From: Actinocatenispora rupis
Lineage (GTDB): Bacteria; Actinomycetota; Actinomycetes; Mycobacteriales; Micromonosporaceae
Reading direction: 5' to 3'
DNA length: 64,000 bases
Assembly: GCF_016861975.1 (NCBI RefSeq)
Contig: NZ_BOMB01000050.1
Location: 1 to 64,000 of the forward strand
Of this stretch, positions 57,512 to 64,000 are shown piece by piece. Made by a program: the position numbers and the translations under genes. The first letter of the stretch is position 1. Every line of letters begins with the position of its first letter. The notes below the pieces were generated by a model that searched no databases, was not told where the DNA came from, and was given only the letters and a program-made list of their open reading frames with translations.

Positions 57512-59224
57512 TCAGTGACAGCTCGGCGTCGGCGACGGGCTCGGCGACGCGGACGGGGTCGGCGTGGGCAGCGGCGACGGTGTCACCGAGGCCGACGGTG
57601 AGGGCGACGCGCAGGTACCGCCGGGGGCGGGTGCCGGTGCGCGGGTGGAGCCGGCCGGCGAGGTCGAGTCGGTGGCCGGCGCGGACGCCGAGGTCGTACT
57701 CGACGGGCTCGCCGTGGTGCTGGTGGATGACGAGGCCGGCGCCGAGGCCGAGGTGGTCGACGTCGACGGCGACGCGCTAGCCGACGCCGACGCGGACGTC
57801 TGCGAGGCCGGTGCGGACGCGCTGGCCGACGGGGCCGGCGTGCCGCCGTTGTTGCCCGAGCCTGAGCCCGACGGTTTCGGCGTCGGCGATGTCGAGTGGG
57901 ACGGGCTTGGCTTCGGCGCGGTGGAGCCGGACGGGCCGGGCTTGGCGGTCTTCGAGCCGGACGGGCTCGGCGACGGGCTGGGGTGCGGCTTGGGCTTGCT
58001 CGTACGCACGGCGGGGAGGACGCGGGTGGCGCCGTAGAAGCCGCCGAGCGACAGCGACACCACCTGCACCGGTACGCCGAAGGTCGGGGCCTGCACGATC
58101 TTGCCCTGCCCGATGTACATGGCGACGTGGTAGATGGAGGTGCTCTGGCCGGGGGTGTCGCCGTAGAAGATCAGGTCGCCGGGGAGGAGCTGGGACAGCG
58201 CGACCGGCCGCCCCGCCGTCGCCCGGTACTGCTGGTCGGCGATCCGCGGCAGCCCCACCCCGACCGACTGGTACGAGGCGAGCACGAGGCCGGAGCAGTC
58301 GTACGAGTCCGGTCCCTCGGCGGCCCACACGTACGGCTTGCCGAGCTGACTGAGCGCGAACCTGACCGCGGCGACGGCCTTCGGGTTGGCGCGCCAGCCC
58401 GCGACGTCGGAGCCGATCTGCCCGTCGTACTGCTGGAGCCACTGGCGCTGCTGCCGCTCGTCCTGCTGGAGGGCGGTGGCGTTCCTGGCGCGCAGCGTGT
58501 CGAGGTCGGAGATGGCCCGGTCGAGCTGCCGGCCGAGCGTCGAGTAGCGCTTCCGGTCGTCGGACTGCTGCTGCAACGCCCGCTTGTACGCCGACTCGGC
58601 GGCGGCCGCCAGCTCCTTGGCGTCCTGGTACGACGCGCCGTTCTGCCGGCCGTCGACGGTGCCCGGCTCGGCGAGCCACGGCGCGAGCTTCGCCAGCGCC
58701 CGGTACTCCTTGGCGGCCGGGTCGAGGTGGTCCGGGATCTTCGCCGCGCTCTTGTACGCCTTGCTGGCGTCCTTGCCGGTCCGGTCGCCGAACTCGCCGA
58801 GCAGCCGGTTGGCCAGGTCGAGGTTGCGCTTCGCGGCCGCGACGTTCTGCCTGTCGCTGTCGAGCTGCTGCTTGGCCTGCTTCTTGTCCTCGGCGAGGCG
58901 CTGCACCTGCGCGGTCTGCGCGCCGATCTGGTCGCCGATCGGGCCGCCGACCGAGGCGCCGGTGGCGGGCGCGCCGGTGGTCGGTGTGCCGCCGGTGGAC
59001 GGTGGGGTCACGCTGCCGCCCGGCCGCGGCACGGAGCCGGTGTCCGGCGGCGCCGCCGGTACGCCCGCGCCCGGGGTGGTGCCGGCGGCCGGTGTCACGG
59101 GGTCCGCGTACGCGGCGGTGGTGCTGCCGAGACCGGCGAACAGGATGGTGGCGGCCAGCCCGACCGAGGCCAACCATGGCCGGCGCCGCATTCTCCGACT
59201 GGTACGCAGAGCCTGTCCGTGCAT
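57512..59224 (-). CDS. NlpC/P60 peptidoglycan endopeptidase
   Basis: This 570-residue secreted protein has a signal peptide (Arg-rich start, cleaved near AAYA at about residue 40), a Pro-rich segment, a long coiled coil (~95-280), and an NlpC/P60 domain with catalytic Cys in SYDCSGLVLASYQ and His in IYHVAMYIGQG. The last ~150 residues are Ser/Thr/Pro/Ala low complexity. It cleaves stem peptides of peptidoglycan and is probably held inactive by the coiled coil. ATG 59224 has a weak ribosome site. Confidence 0.85.
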   Translation of the reverse strand: MHGQALRTSRRMRRRPWLASVGLAATILFAGLGSTTAAYADPVTPAAGTTPGAGVPAAPPDTGSVPRPGGSVTPPSTGGTPTTGAPATGASVGGPIGDQIGAQTAQVQRLAEDKKQAKQQLDSDRQNVAAAKRNLDLANRLLGEFGDRTGKDASKAYKSAAKIPDHLDPAAKEYRALAKLAPWLAEPGTVDGRQNGASYQDAKELAAAAESAYKRALQQQSDDRKRYSTLGRQLDRAISDLDTLRARNATALQQDERQQRQWLQQYDGQIGSDVAGWRANPKAVAAVRFALSQLGKPYVWAAEGPDSYDCSGLVLASYQSVGVGLPRIADQQYRATAGRPVALSQLLPGDLIFYGDTPGQSTSIYHVAMYIGQGKIVQAPTFGVPVQVVSLSLGGFYGATRVLPAVRTSKPKPHPSPSPSPSGSKTAKPGPSGSTAPKPSPSHSTSPTPKPSGSGSGNNGGTPAPSASASAPASQTSASASASASPSTSTTSASAPASSSTSTTASPSSTTSASAPATDSTSPAGSTRAPAPAPGGTCASPSPSASVTPSPLPTPTPSASPSPSPTPSCH

Positions 59225-59470
59225 GTCACCGTCCCGCTCACGTTGGCCGCCGGGGCGTGGTTGCTCTCCTGTTGAGACGATCACCACCGTACGACGACGT
59301 CCGCCCACCGTTCTACCGGTGGTCAGGTCACAAAACCCTGGGAATGGTGCCTTCCGCAGGGTTTGCCTGGCAAGGGCGGCGTGCCAGCCGATCGCCCGCG
59401 GCCGTAGTCTTGGCCGGTCGGACCCGGTCAGTATGGACGGTCCGGCGTACGGCCGAGAGGAGTCTCAGCG

Positions 59471-60094
59471 ATGGCAGACCCGAACGGGTTCCGGGACCGG
59501 ATCGAGGCGGCGGTCGCCACCGGCGCACCGCTGACCGCCGACGACGGTGTCGCCCTGCTCGGCCACGACGACCTGTCCTGGCTGGGCGGTCTCGCGCACC
59601 GGGTGCGCGGCGCGCGCTCCGGTGTCGTGACCACGTTCGTGCCGACCGCCGATCCTGCCACCCTCCCCGGCGTCACCACCTGGGCGTACGCGGCGGGGCA
59701 GGCGCCCGCCGACCGGGTCGCCGCGCTGCTCGCGCTGCGCGGGCAGGTCGTGGTGCCGGTGCGGACCGACCCCGACGACCTCGACCACACCGCGTCGCCG
59801 GCCGAGATGCTGAAGCTGTTCGCGGTGGCCCGGCTGCTGCTGCCGGCCGACACCGTGCTCGGCGTCGACCTCGCCACCCACCCCGAGTCGACCGCGCAGC
59901 TGCTGCTCGACTTCGGCGCCGCCGACCTGCTCGTACCGGCGGACGGGTTCGACGCCGACCACTGGGCCGAGCTGATCTGGGACGCGGGCGGCACCCCGGT
60001 GCAGCGCGACGAGGCGTACGGCACGGTCCGCGACTTCGGTCCGGCGCACACCCAGGCGGAGCGTCGCGCCGAACCGCAGTCCGTCTTCAGCTGA
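59471..60094 (+). CDS. Truncated MqnE-like protein lacking the radical SAM cluster
   Basis: This 207-residue protein resembles the N- and C-terminal parts of aminofutalosine synthase MqnE. LTADDGVALLGHDDLSWLG and GLAHRVR match its start, and AEMLKLFAVARLLLPADTVLG plus ELIWDAGGTPVQRDEAY match its end. The central barrel with the C-x3-C-x2-C cluster is missing, and the protein has no Cys at all, so it cannot be a radical SAM enzyme. It may be a scaffold or regulatory relative. Comparison is from memory. Confidence 0.7.
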   Translation: MADPNGFRDRIEAAVATGAPLTADDGVALLGHDDLSWLGGLAHRVRGARSGVVTTFVPTADPATLPGVTTWAYAAGQAPADRVAALLALRGQVVVPVRTDPDDLDHTASPAEMLKLFAVARLLLPADTVLGVDLATHPESTAQLLLDFGAADLLVPADGFDADHWAELIWDAGGTPVQRDEAYGTVRDFGPAHTQAERRAEPQSVFS

Positions 60095-60139
60095 CGCGGC
60101 GCGCCCCGAACACTTCGACGCATCGCGCCGCGGGCGGGT

Positions 60140-60451
60140 TCACCGCCGGTCGGTGTCGTCCCCGTACGCCCGGCCGAACGGGGACGCCTCGTCGCCGTAC
60201 GGCGCGCCGTACCCACCGGGCGGTCCCGACGCGGCCGGCCCGGACTGGGGCGGCCCGTACTGCGGGGCGGGCGGCTGACCGTACCCGGCCGGCGGGCCCC
60301 GGTACGGCGCGGGCGGGCCGGCCTGGCCCTGCGGTGGTGCGGTCTTCTTCTTGCCGTTGCGCGAGACGAGCACGACGGTCAGGACGATGCCACCGACCAC
60401 GACGAGTACCACGAACAGGCAGCACAGGGTGCTGAGTACGGAGACGCGCAC
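60140..60451 (-). CDS. Small single-TM protein with Gly/Pro/Tyr tail
   Basis: This 103-residue protein has one TM helix (about 8-30; LCCLFVVLVVVGGIVLTVVLV) and a basic stop-transfer NGKKK. The tail is rich in P-P, G-P and Y-G. GTG 60451 is chosen because it directly begins the TM. No function is known; the tail resembles that of many actinobacterial membrane proteins. Confidence 0.55.
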   Translation of the reverse strand: MRVSVLSTLCCLFVVLVVVGGIVLTVVLVSRNGKKKTAPPQGQAGPPAPYRGPPAGYGQPPAPQYGPPQSGPAASGPPGGYGAPYGDEASPFGRAYGDDTDRR

Positions 60452-60504
60452 GGCGGCATCATAGCGACGGCGCGTACCGGCTGGGTCGTTCGTCCCGGAC
60501 ACGA

Positions 60505-60536
60505 CCGTGGCGTCCACATCGTTGTGGACGCCACGG
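60505..60536. terminator. Hairpin terminator for amidase gene
   Basis: A perfect 14-bp stem (CCGTGGCGTCCACA) with a TCGT loop lies 23 bp beyond the amidase stop. Confidence 0.88.
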
Positions 60537-60559
60537 CCGTTGGGGGGAGGAGGAAGGAC

Positions 60560-61723
60560 TCAGGCGGGGAGTTCGAGGAACTCCGCGCGCACGATGCCGC
60601 CGAGGATCGCGCACCAGGTGGTGGTGTCGGCGACGCCGGTGGCGGGCAGGTGGTGCAGGCGCTGCATGGCGCGGACGGCCTGCACGGTGGCCGCGTCGTA
60701 CTCCCCGGTCACGGTGAGGTCGTAGCCCTTGTGCGCGAGGATGCTCTGCGCGGCCTTGACCGGGTCGCCGGTGGAACCCGGGGTCAGCCGCGGCGCGAGC
60801 GCCTCCCACGTGGGCTGGGTGACGGTGCCGTCGCTGGCGACCTCGAAGCCGTGCTTCGCCTGGAAGTCCTGGACGGCGGCCTTCGTGGCGGCGCCGAACG
60901 TCGCGTTCGGCGTCACCGCGTACCCCTGCGCGGCCAGCAGGTACTGGAGGGTGGTGACGGTGGAGCCGGCGCTGGAGGTGAAGATGTCCGGCCAGGTGCG
61001 GGCCGGCACGTCGCGCAGCCGTTCGCCGCAGGCGCGCGCGACGGCGAGCCGCAGCTTCGGGAACTCGCGGTAGAAGGCGATGCCGGGGCAGTCGGTGTTG
61101 TTCCAGTCCCAGTGGCCGAACATGTTCCAGGCGTGGATCCCGTACTGGCGGCAGATGGTGGTGCAGAGCCGTACCAGGGAGGCGAGCAGCGCGGGCGGGG
61201 GCGTCTCGGTGACGTACGTGCCCTCGTTCTCGATGCCGATGGACTGGGTGTTCTCGCCGACGCAGTGCGCGCCCTGCACCTGCTGGGTGCCGAGTTCGAG
61301 GGACGGCAGCGACTCGTGCCGGCCCTCCAGCACGTACCCGCCGCGGCTGACGGTGAAGTGCTGTCCGGTGTCGGCCCAGCCGTTGCCGTCCATGTGCAGC
61401 GCCTGGCAGTCGCGGGCGAGCTGCTTGGCGTGCTCCTCCGAGTAGTCCGTGACGTTCGGGAACGCCATGTGGTGCACGACGATCTTGCGGGTGGTGCCCT
61501 TGAGGATCGTCAGGTCGCTGTCCGGTACCGGCCGGGCGCCCCAGCTCGCGGTGTCGATGATCCACGGGATCTTCGTCGTCTCGGGCGCGGCACCGGCACC
61601 GTCGGCGTACGCGGGGCTGCCGAGGGCGGTGAGCCCGAGCCCGGCGGCGCCCGCGGCTGCCGCGGTACCGATGCCGGCGCGCAGGACGCCGCGGCGGCTG
61701 AGCGGACCCTGGAATCCGGTCAT
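60560..61723 (-). CDS. Tat-exported N-acetylmuramoyl-L-alanine amidase
   Basis: This 387-residue enzyme has a Tat signal (SRRGVLRAG), then an amidase_2/PGRP domain (KIVVHHMAF, HFTVSRGGYVLEGRHES, GHWDWNNTDCPG with zinc His/Cys) and two C-terminal peptidoglycan-binding modules (TVTTLQYLLAAQGY, PVKAAQSILAHKGYD). ATG 61723 follows a GAAGGGA site. It cuts the amide bond between glycan and stem peptide outside the cell. Confidence 0.92.
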   Translation of the reverse strand: MTGFQGPLSRRGVLRAGIGTAAAAGAAGLGLTALGSPAYADGAGAAPETTKIPWIIDTASWGARPVPDSDLTILKGTTRKIVVHHMAFPNVTDYSEEHAKQLARDCQALHMDGNGWADTGQHFTVSRGGYVLEGRHESLPSLELGTQQVQGAHCVGENTQSIGIENEGTYVTETPPPALLASLVRLCTTICRQYGIHAWNMFGHWDWNNTDCPGIAFYREFPKLRLAVARACGERLRDVPARTWPDIFTSSAGSTVTTLQYLLAAQGYAVTPNATFGAATKAAVQDFQAKHGFEVASDGTVTQPTWEALAPRLTPGSTGDPVKAAQSILAHKGYDLTVTGEYDAATVQAVRAMQRLHHLPATGVADTTTWCAILGGIVRAEFLELPA

Positions 61724-61845
61724 GTGAATCCCTTCCGGCACTGGCATAGATGTGCGGGATGCGATGTCGACAACGGAGAATATTGCCAACACCGGCGCCG
61801 CAACAGCCCCCAACCGGTCGAGTTACGCAGCCGAATCGTGACCTG

Positions 61846-62682
61846 TCAGATCCGCCCGCGGGCGCTCAGCCAGGCACGATGCTGCTCGTCGGCCCGCCGC
61901 CACAGTGCGTCGACCGCATCCCCACCGAGCGCGTCCACCGGTACGCCGAAGTCGGCGAGCGCCGCGGCCAGCTCGTCCCGGTCGGCCAGCGTTCGGGTCT
62001 CGATGGCGTCCGGGGAGCGGCGCACCAGCGACCGCGCGCGCAGGCTCATCGAGTGGTCGTGGTGCGGCTGCTGCACCACCAGCGTCTGCACGTACGACGA
62101 GGACGGCGCGGTGGCCAGCTCGGCGCAGCGGTCCGCGAAGTCGTTGAGCGCCAACGGATCCGTCCGGAACTCGTACCCCGGGGCGGTGCCGGTCGGGTGG
62201 TGCACCATCCGCCACGTGCCGGACAGGTCCCGCCGCACCTGGTACGTCAGCGGACCCTGCGGGTACGTGCCGATGGCGAGCGGCAGCGGGGCCAGGAACC
62301 CGTCGCCGAAGCCGACGTCGGCGAGCATCCAGTCGTCCGGGCCGGTCGCGACGAGCAGCGCGAGGTGGTTGCCCCAGGCCGCGGGGCCGTCCCGCTCGAC
62401 GTTCACCGCGGACCGGACGTACCGGACGGTGAAGCCGAGTTGGCTCAACAGCAACCCGAACGCGCCGTTCAGTTCGAAACAGAAGCCGCCGCGCCGTCGC
62501 CGGACGATCTTGTCGGCCAGCGCCGCCGGATCCAGCGAGACCGGCCGACCCAGCTGGATGTCGATGTTCTCGTACGGCACGGTCGCCAGGTGCGCGCGGT
62601 GCAGCGCCACGAGCGTGTCGGTATCGGGCCGGACCGGGCCGCGGTACCCGATCCGCTCCAGGTACCCGGTCACGTCGATCAT
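61846..62682 (-). CDS. nat: Arylamine N-acetyltransferase
   Basis: This 278-residue enzyme transfers acetyl from acetyl-CoA to arylamines or hydrazines. The catalytic triad is Cys68 (RGGFCFELNG), His106 (WGNHLALL) and Asp122 (LADVGFGDG), at the family's usual spacing. ATG 62682 starts a standard N-terminus. Native substrate may be a secondary-metabolite amine or a detoxification target. Confidence 0.93.
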   Translation of the reverse strand: MIDVTGYLERIGYRGPVRPDTDTLVALHRAHLATVPYENIDIQLGRPVSLDPAALADKIVRRRRGGFCFELNGAFGLLLSQLGFTVRYVRSAVNVERDGPAAWGNHLALLVATGPDDWMLADVGFGDGFLAPLPLAIGTYPQGPLTYQVRRDLSGTWRMVHHPTGTAPGYEFRTDPLALNDFADRCAELATAPSSSYVQTLVVQQPHHDHSMSLRARSLVRRSPDAIETRTLADRDELAAALADFGVPVDALGGDAVDALWRRADEQHRAWLSARGRI

Positions 62683-62740
62683 GCCGCCGATGATGCCCGC
62701 CCCGCGCGACCACGTACGCTCGGCGGGGGTGGAGGTGGTG

Positions 62741-63157
62741 ATGGCGCGGGCGACGTTTCCGCGGCGCGATCCGGACGGGCGGGTGGCCCGGTTCGGCGAG
62801 TTCGTCGTGGCCGCGGTCGTGTGGCTGGTCGTCGCGTTCGTCGCGCTGACCGTCATCGACGTGCTGAGTTCGCTGGTCGGCATCGGTGCCGTCGGGTCGT
62901 CGCGCGGCTGGCTCGTCGCCGTCCTCGCGGTCTGGCTGTTCGTCGAGGACTTCCGCGCCTGGCGCGGCACCCGCTCCCGCGCCAAGATCGGGCTGCTCGC
63001 CGCCCTCGTGGCGCTGCTCGTCGGCCTCGCCGCCGGGTACGGGATGGCCTGGCTCGCGCCGGGTCTGCCCTCGCTGGTGACCGGCTCGGTCGCCGCCACC
63101 GTCGCCGTCCTGGCGTACGCACCTGTCTGGTTCTACGGCATCCGCTGGGCCGAGTGA
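62741..63157 (+). CDS. Small integral membrane protein
   Basis: This 138-residue protein has about four hydrophobic helices (FVVAAVVWLVVAFVALTVIDVL, GWLVAVLAVWLFVEDFRAW, LLAALVALLVGLAAGYG, VAATVAVLAYAPVWFYGI). ATG 62741 has GGAGG five bases upstream. It is divergent from nat and 12 bp upstream of the DUF4229 gene, so in one operon. Function unknown. Confidence 0.75.
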   Translation: MARATFPRRDPDGRVARFGEFVVAAVVWLVVAFVALTVIDVLSSLVGIGAVGSSRGWLVAVLAVWLFVEDFRAWRGTRSRAKIGLLAALVALLVGLAAGYGMAWLAPGLPSLVTGSVAATVAVLAYAPVWFYGIRWAE

Positions 63158-63169
63158 GGAGAACGTGTC

Positions 63170-63424
63170 GTGAGCCCTGCGATCAAGTACACCCTGGGTC
63201 GGGTCGGCCTGTTCGTGGTCATCGCGGCGGCGCTGCTTCCGTTCCGCCTCAACCTGTTCCTCGACCTGATGATCGCCCTGCTCGTCTCCATGCCGCTGTC
63301 GTACTTCCTGCTCAAGCGGTGGCGCGAGCAGATGGCGGAGAAGATCGACGACTCGATGCGGAAGCGCAAGGACGAGAAGAAGAAGCTGCGCGCCGCGTTG
63401 TCCGGCGACGACGACCGCGCCTGA
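63170..63424 (+). CDS. DUF4229 family small membrane protein
   Basis: This 84-residue protein has two helices (YTLGRVGLFVVIAAALLPF and LFLDLMIALLVSMPLSYFLL) and a charged Lys/Arg/Asp/Glu tail, matching DUF4229. GTG 63170 has a GAGGAGA site. It is a conserved actinobacterial gene of unknown role and, from memory, is often found near menaquinone genes. Confidence 0.85.
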   Translation: MSPAIKYTLGRVGLFVVIAAALLPFRLNLFLDLMIALLVSMPLSYFLLKRWREQMAEKIDDSMRKRKDEKKKLRAALSGDDDRA

Positions 63425-63429
63425 GCGCG

Positions 63430-63459
63430 CGGGGTGTCCGGACTGCTCCGGACACCCCG
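63430..63459. terminator. Bidirectional hairpin terminator
   Basis: A perfect 13-bp stem (CGGGGTGTCCGGA) with a CTGC loop lies between the convergent DUF4229 and C39-like genes. Confidence 0.9.
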
Positions 63460-63466
63460 GCGGTGG

Positions 63467-64000
63467 TCAGGCCCAGTTCGGGTTGCGGTGGTCGGTGACG
63501 GTCGGCCAGGGCAGGTCGACCGGCTTGTACAGGTAGGCGACGCCGCCGGAGCCGGAGCCGATCTTCCCGTTCGACAGGTGCCGCTTGGTACGCAGCCAGA
63601 TCGTCTCGAACTGGTGCCGCTTGTACACGTGCCGTACCGCGTCGTCGTCGGCGGACGCCGGGTCGTTGACGATCACGTCGCCGTCGGCGGTGAAGCCCAC
63701 GATGACGAGCAGGTGGCCTGACGTGTTGTAGCCGGCGCCGTCGAGTTCGCTGGCGTAGAAGGACACCGAGCAGACCACCGGGATGCCGCGGGCGACGAGC
63801 CGCTCCGCCTCGTTCAGCGAACGGATCTGCGTGACGATCGTGTCCAGCCCGCCGTACGTCGCGGCGTACGCGGCGTTGAACGGCCAGTTCCCGCAGCCCT
63901 CGTACTGGTAGTCGTAGGTGTAGCGGGCGCCCTGGTCGACCTGCGGGTCGGCGTAGCTCGGGTCGACCCAGGCGAGCTGGCGCGCGGTGGGCTTCTTGCC
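63467..64000 (-). CDS. C39-like (papain-fold) peptidase family protein, partial
   Basis: The frame is open to the right window edge, so the N-terminus is missing; 177 residues are visible. The segment QYEGCGNWPFNAAYAATYG, the His motif SGHLLVIVGF and Asp in VIVNDPASADD fit actinobacterial C39-like peptidases, whose catalytic Cys would be upstream of the edge. It is probably secreted. An internal GTG at 63778 is not the true start, because homologous sequence continues upstream of it. Confidence 0.8.
   Translation of the reverse strand, partial: GKKPTARQLAWVDPSYADPQVDQGARYTYDYQYEGCGNWPFNAAYAATYGGLDTIVTQIRSLNEAERLVARGIPVVCSVSFYASELDGAGYNTSGHLLVIVGFTADGDVIVNDPASADDDAVRHVYKRHQFETIWLRTKRHLSNGKIGSGSGGVAYLYKPVDLPWPTVTDHRNPNWA

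Noticed and set aside
53536-57780. Very long open frame on the + strand opposite the repeat protein
   Set aside because: It is an antisense shadow of high-GC repetitive coding sequence on the minus strand; it has no ribosome site, no domain and an extreme Arg/Leu/Val/Gly bias.

Overview
The window is very GC-rich actinobacterial chromosome with many GTG starts and many 1 to 4 base stop/start overlaps. The gene set (lsr2, clpC, disA-radA, carD-ispD-ispF, panC-panD-nadB-nadC-coaX, DUF4229, RDD/DUF2510) points to a filamentous actinomycete. I would guess Micromonosporaceae or a relative, but this rests on general sequence style, not a marker gene. No tRNA, rRNA, transposase, integrase or CRISPR array was seen.

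Layout. 1-3719: an operon of low-complexity, zinc-ribbon and membrane proteins. 3727-9180: an orphan NuoD paralogue, an XRE regulator facing a DUF1330 gene across a palindrome, a MidA-type methyltransferase and a two-component system. 9301-14872: a cofactor operon for pantothenate, NAD and CoA. 15034-19715: a secreted sedolisin, a divergent ilvY-ilvC pair with twin operator-like repeats, and a methyltransferase. 19937-30240: lysS, lsr2, an amino-acid ABC transporter with an amidinotransferase, clpC, mutY and an NmrA-like protein. 30308-38758: disA, radA, lipoproteins and a small UbiA / methyltransferase / type III PKS cluster. 39066-41871: carD, ispD, ispF and a TPR membrane protein. 41913-50301: tyrosine catabolism (hmgA, fahA, an aromatic aminotransferase, hppD, an Lrp regulator), with a tandem RNase Sa protein inserted. 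50380-53039: a small HTH gene plus a stand-alone Clp N-domain gene behind paired operators, then a cysteine desulfhydrase. 53107-64000: a 1359-residue zinc-ribbon repeat protein, NlpC/P60 and amidase cell-wall enzymes, arylamine N-acetyltransferase, a truncated MqnE-like protein, small membrane proteins and a partial C39-like peptidase.

How genes work together. The tyrosine genes cover nearly the whole route from tyrosine to fumarate and acetoacetate. Two related AT-rich palindromic elements lie upstream of hmgA/fahA and of the aminotransferase operon and could tie them into one regulon. The NuoD paralogue keeps the arginine that the MidA/NDUFAF7 family methylates in complex I, and a MidA homologue lies close by. 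The ilvC gene encodes a plant-type long ketol-acid reductoisomerase with its own IlvY regulator. The HTH / Clp N-domain pair looks like an autoregulated ClpC2-like module, and the full ClpC is in the same window.
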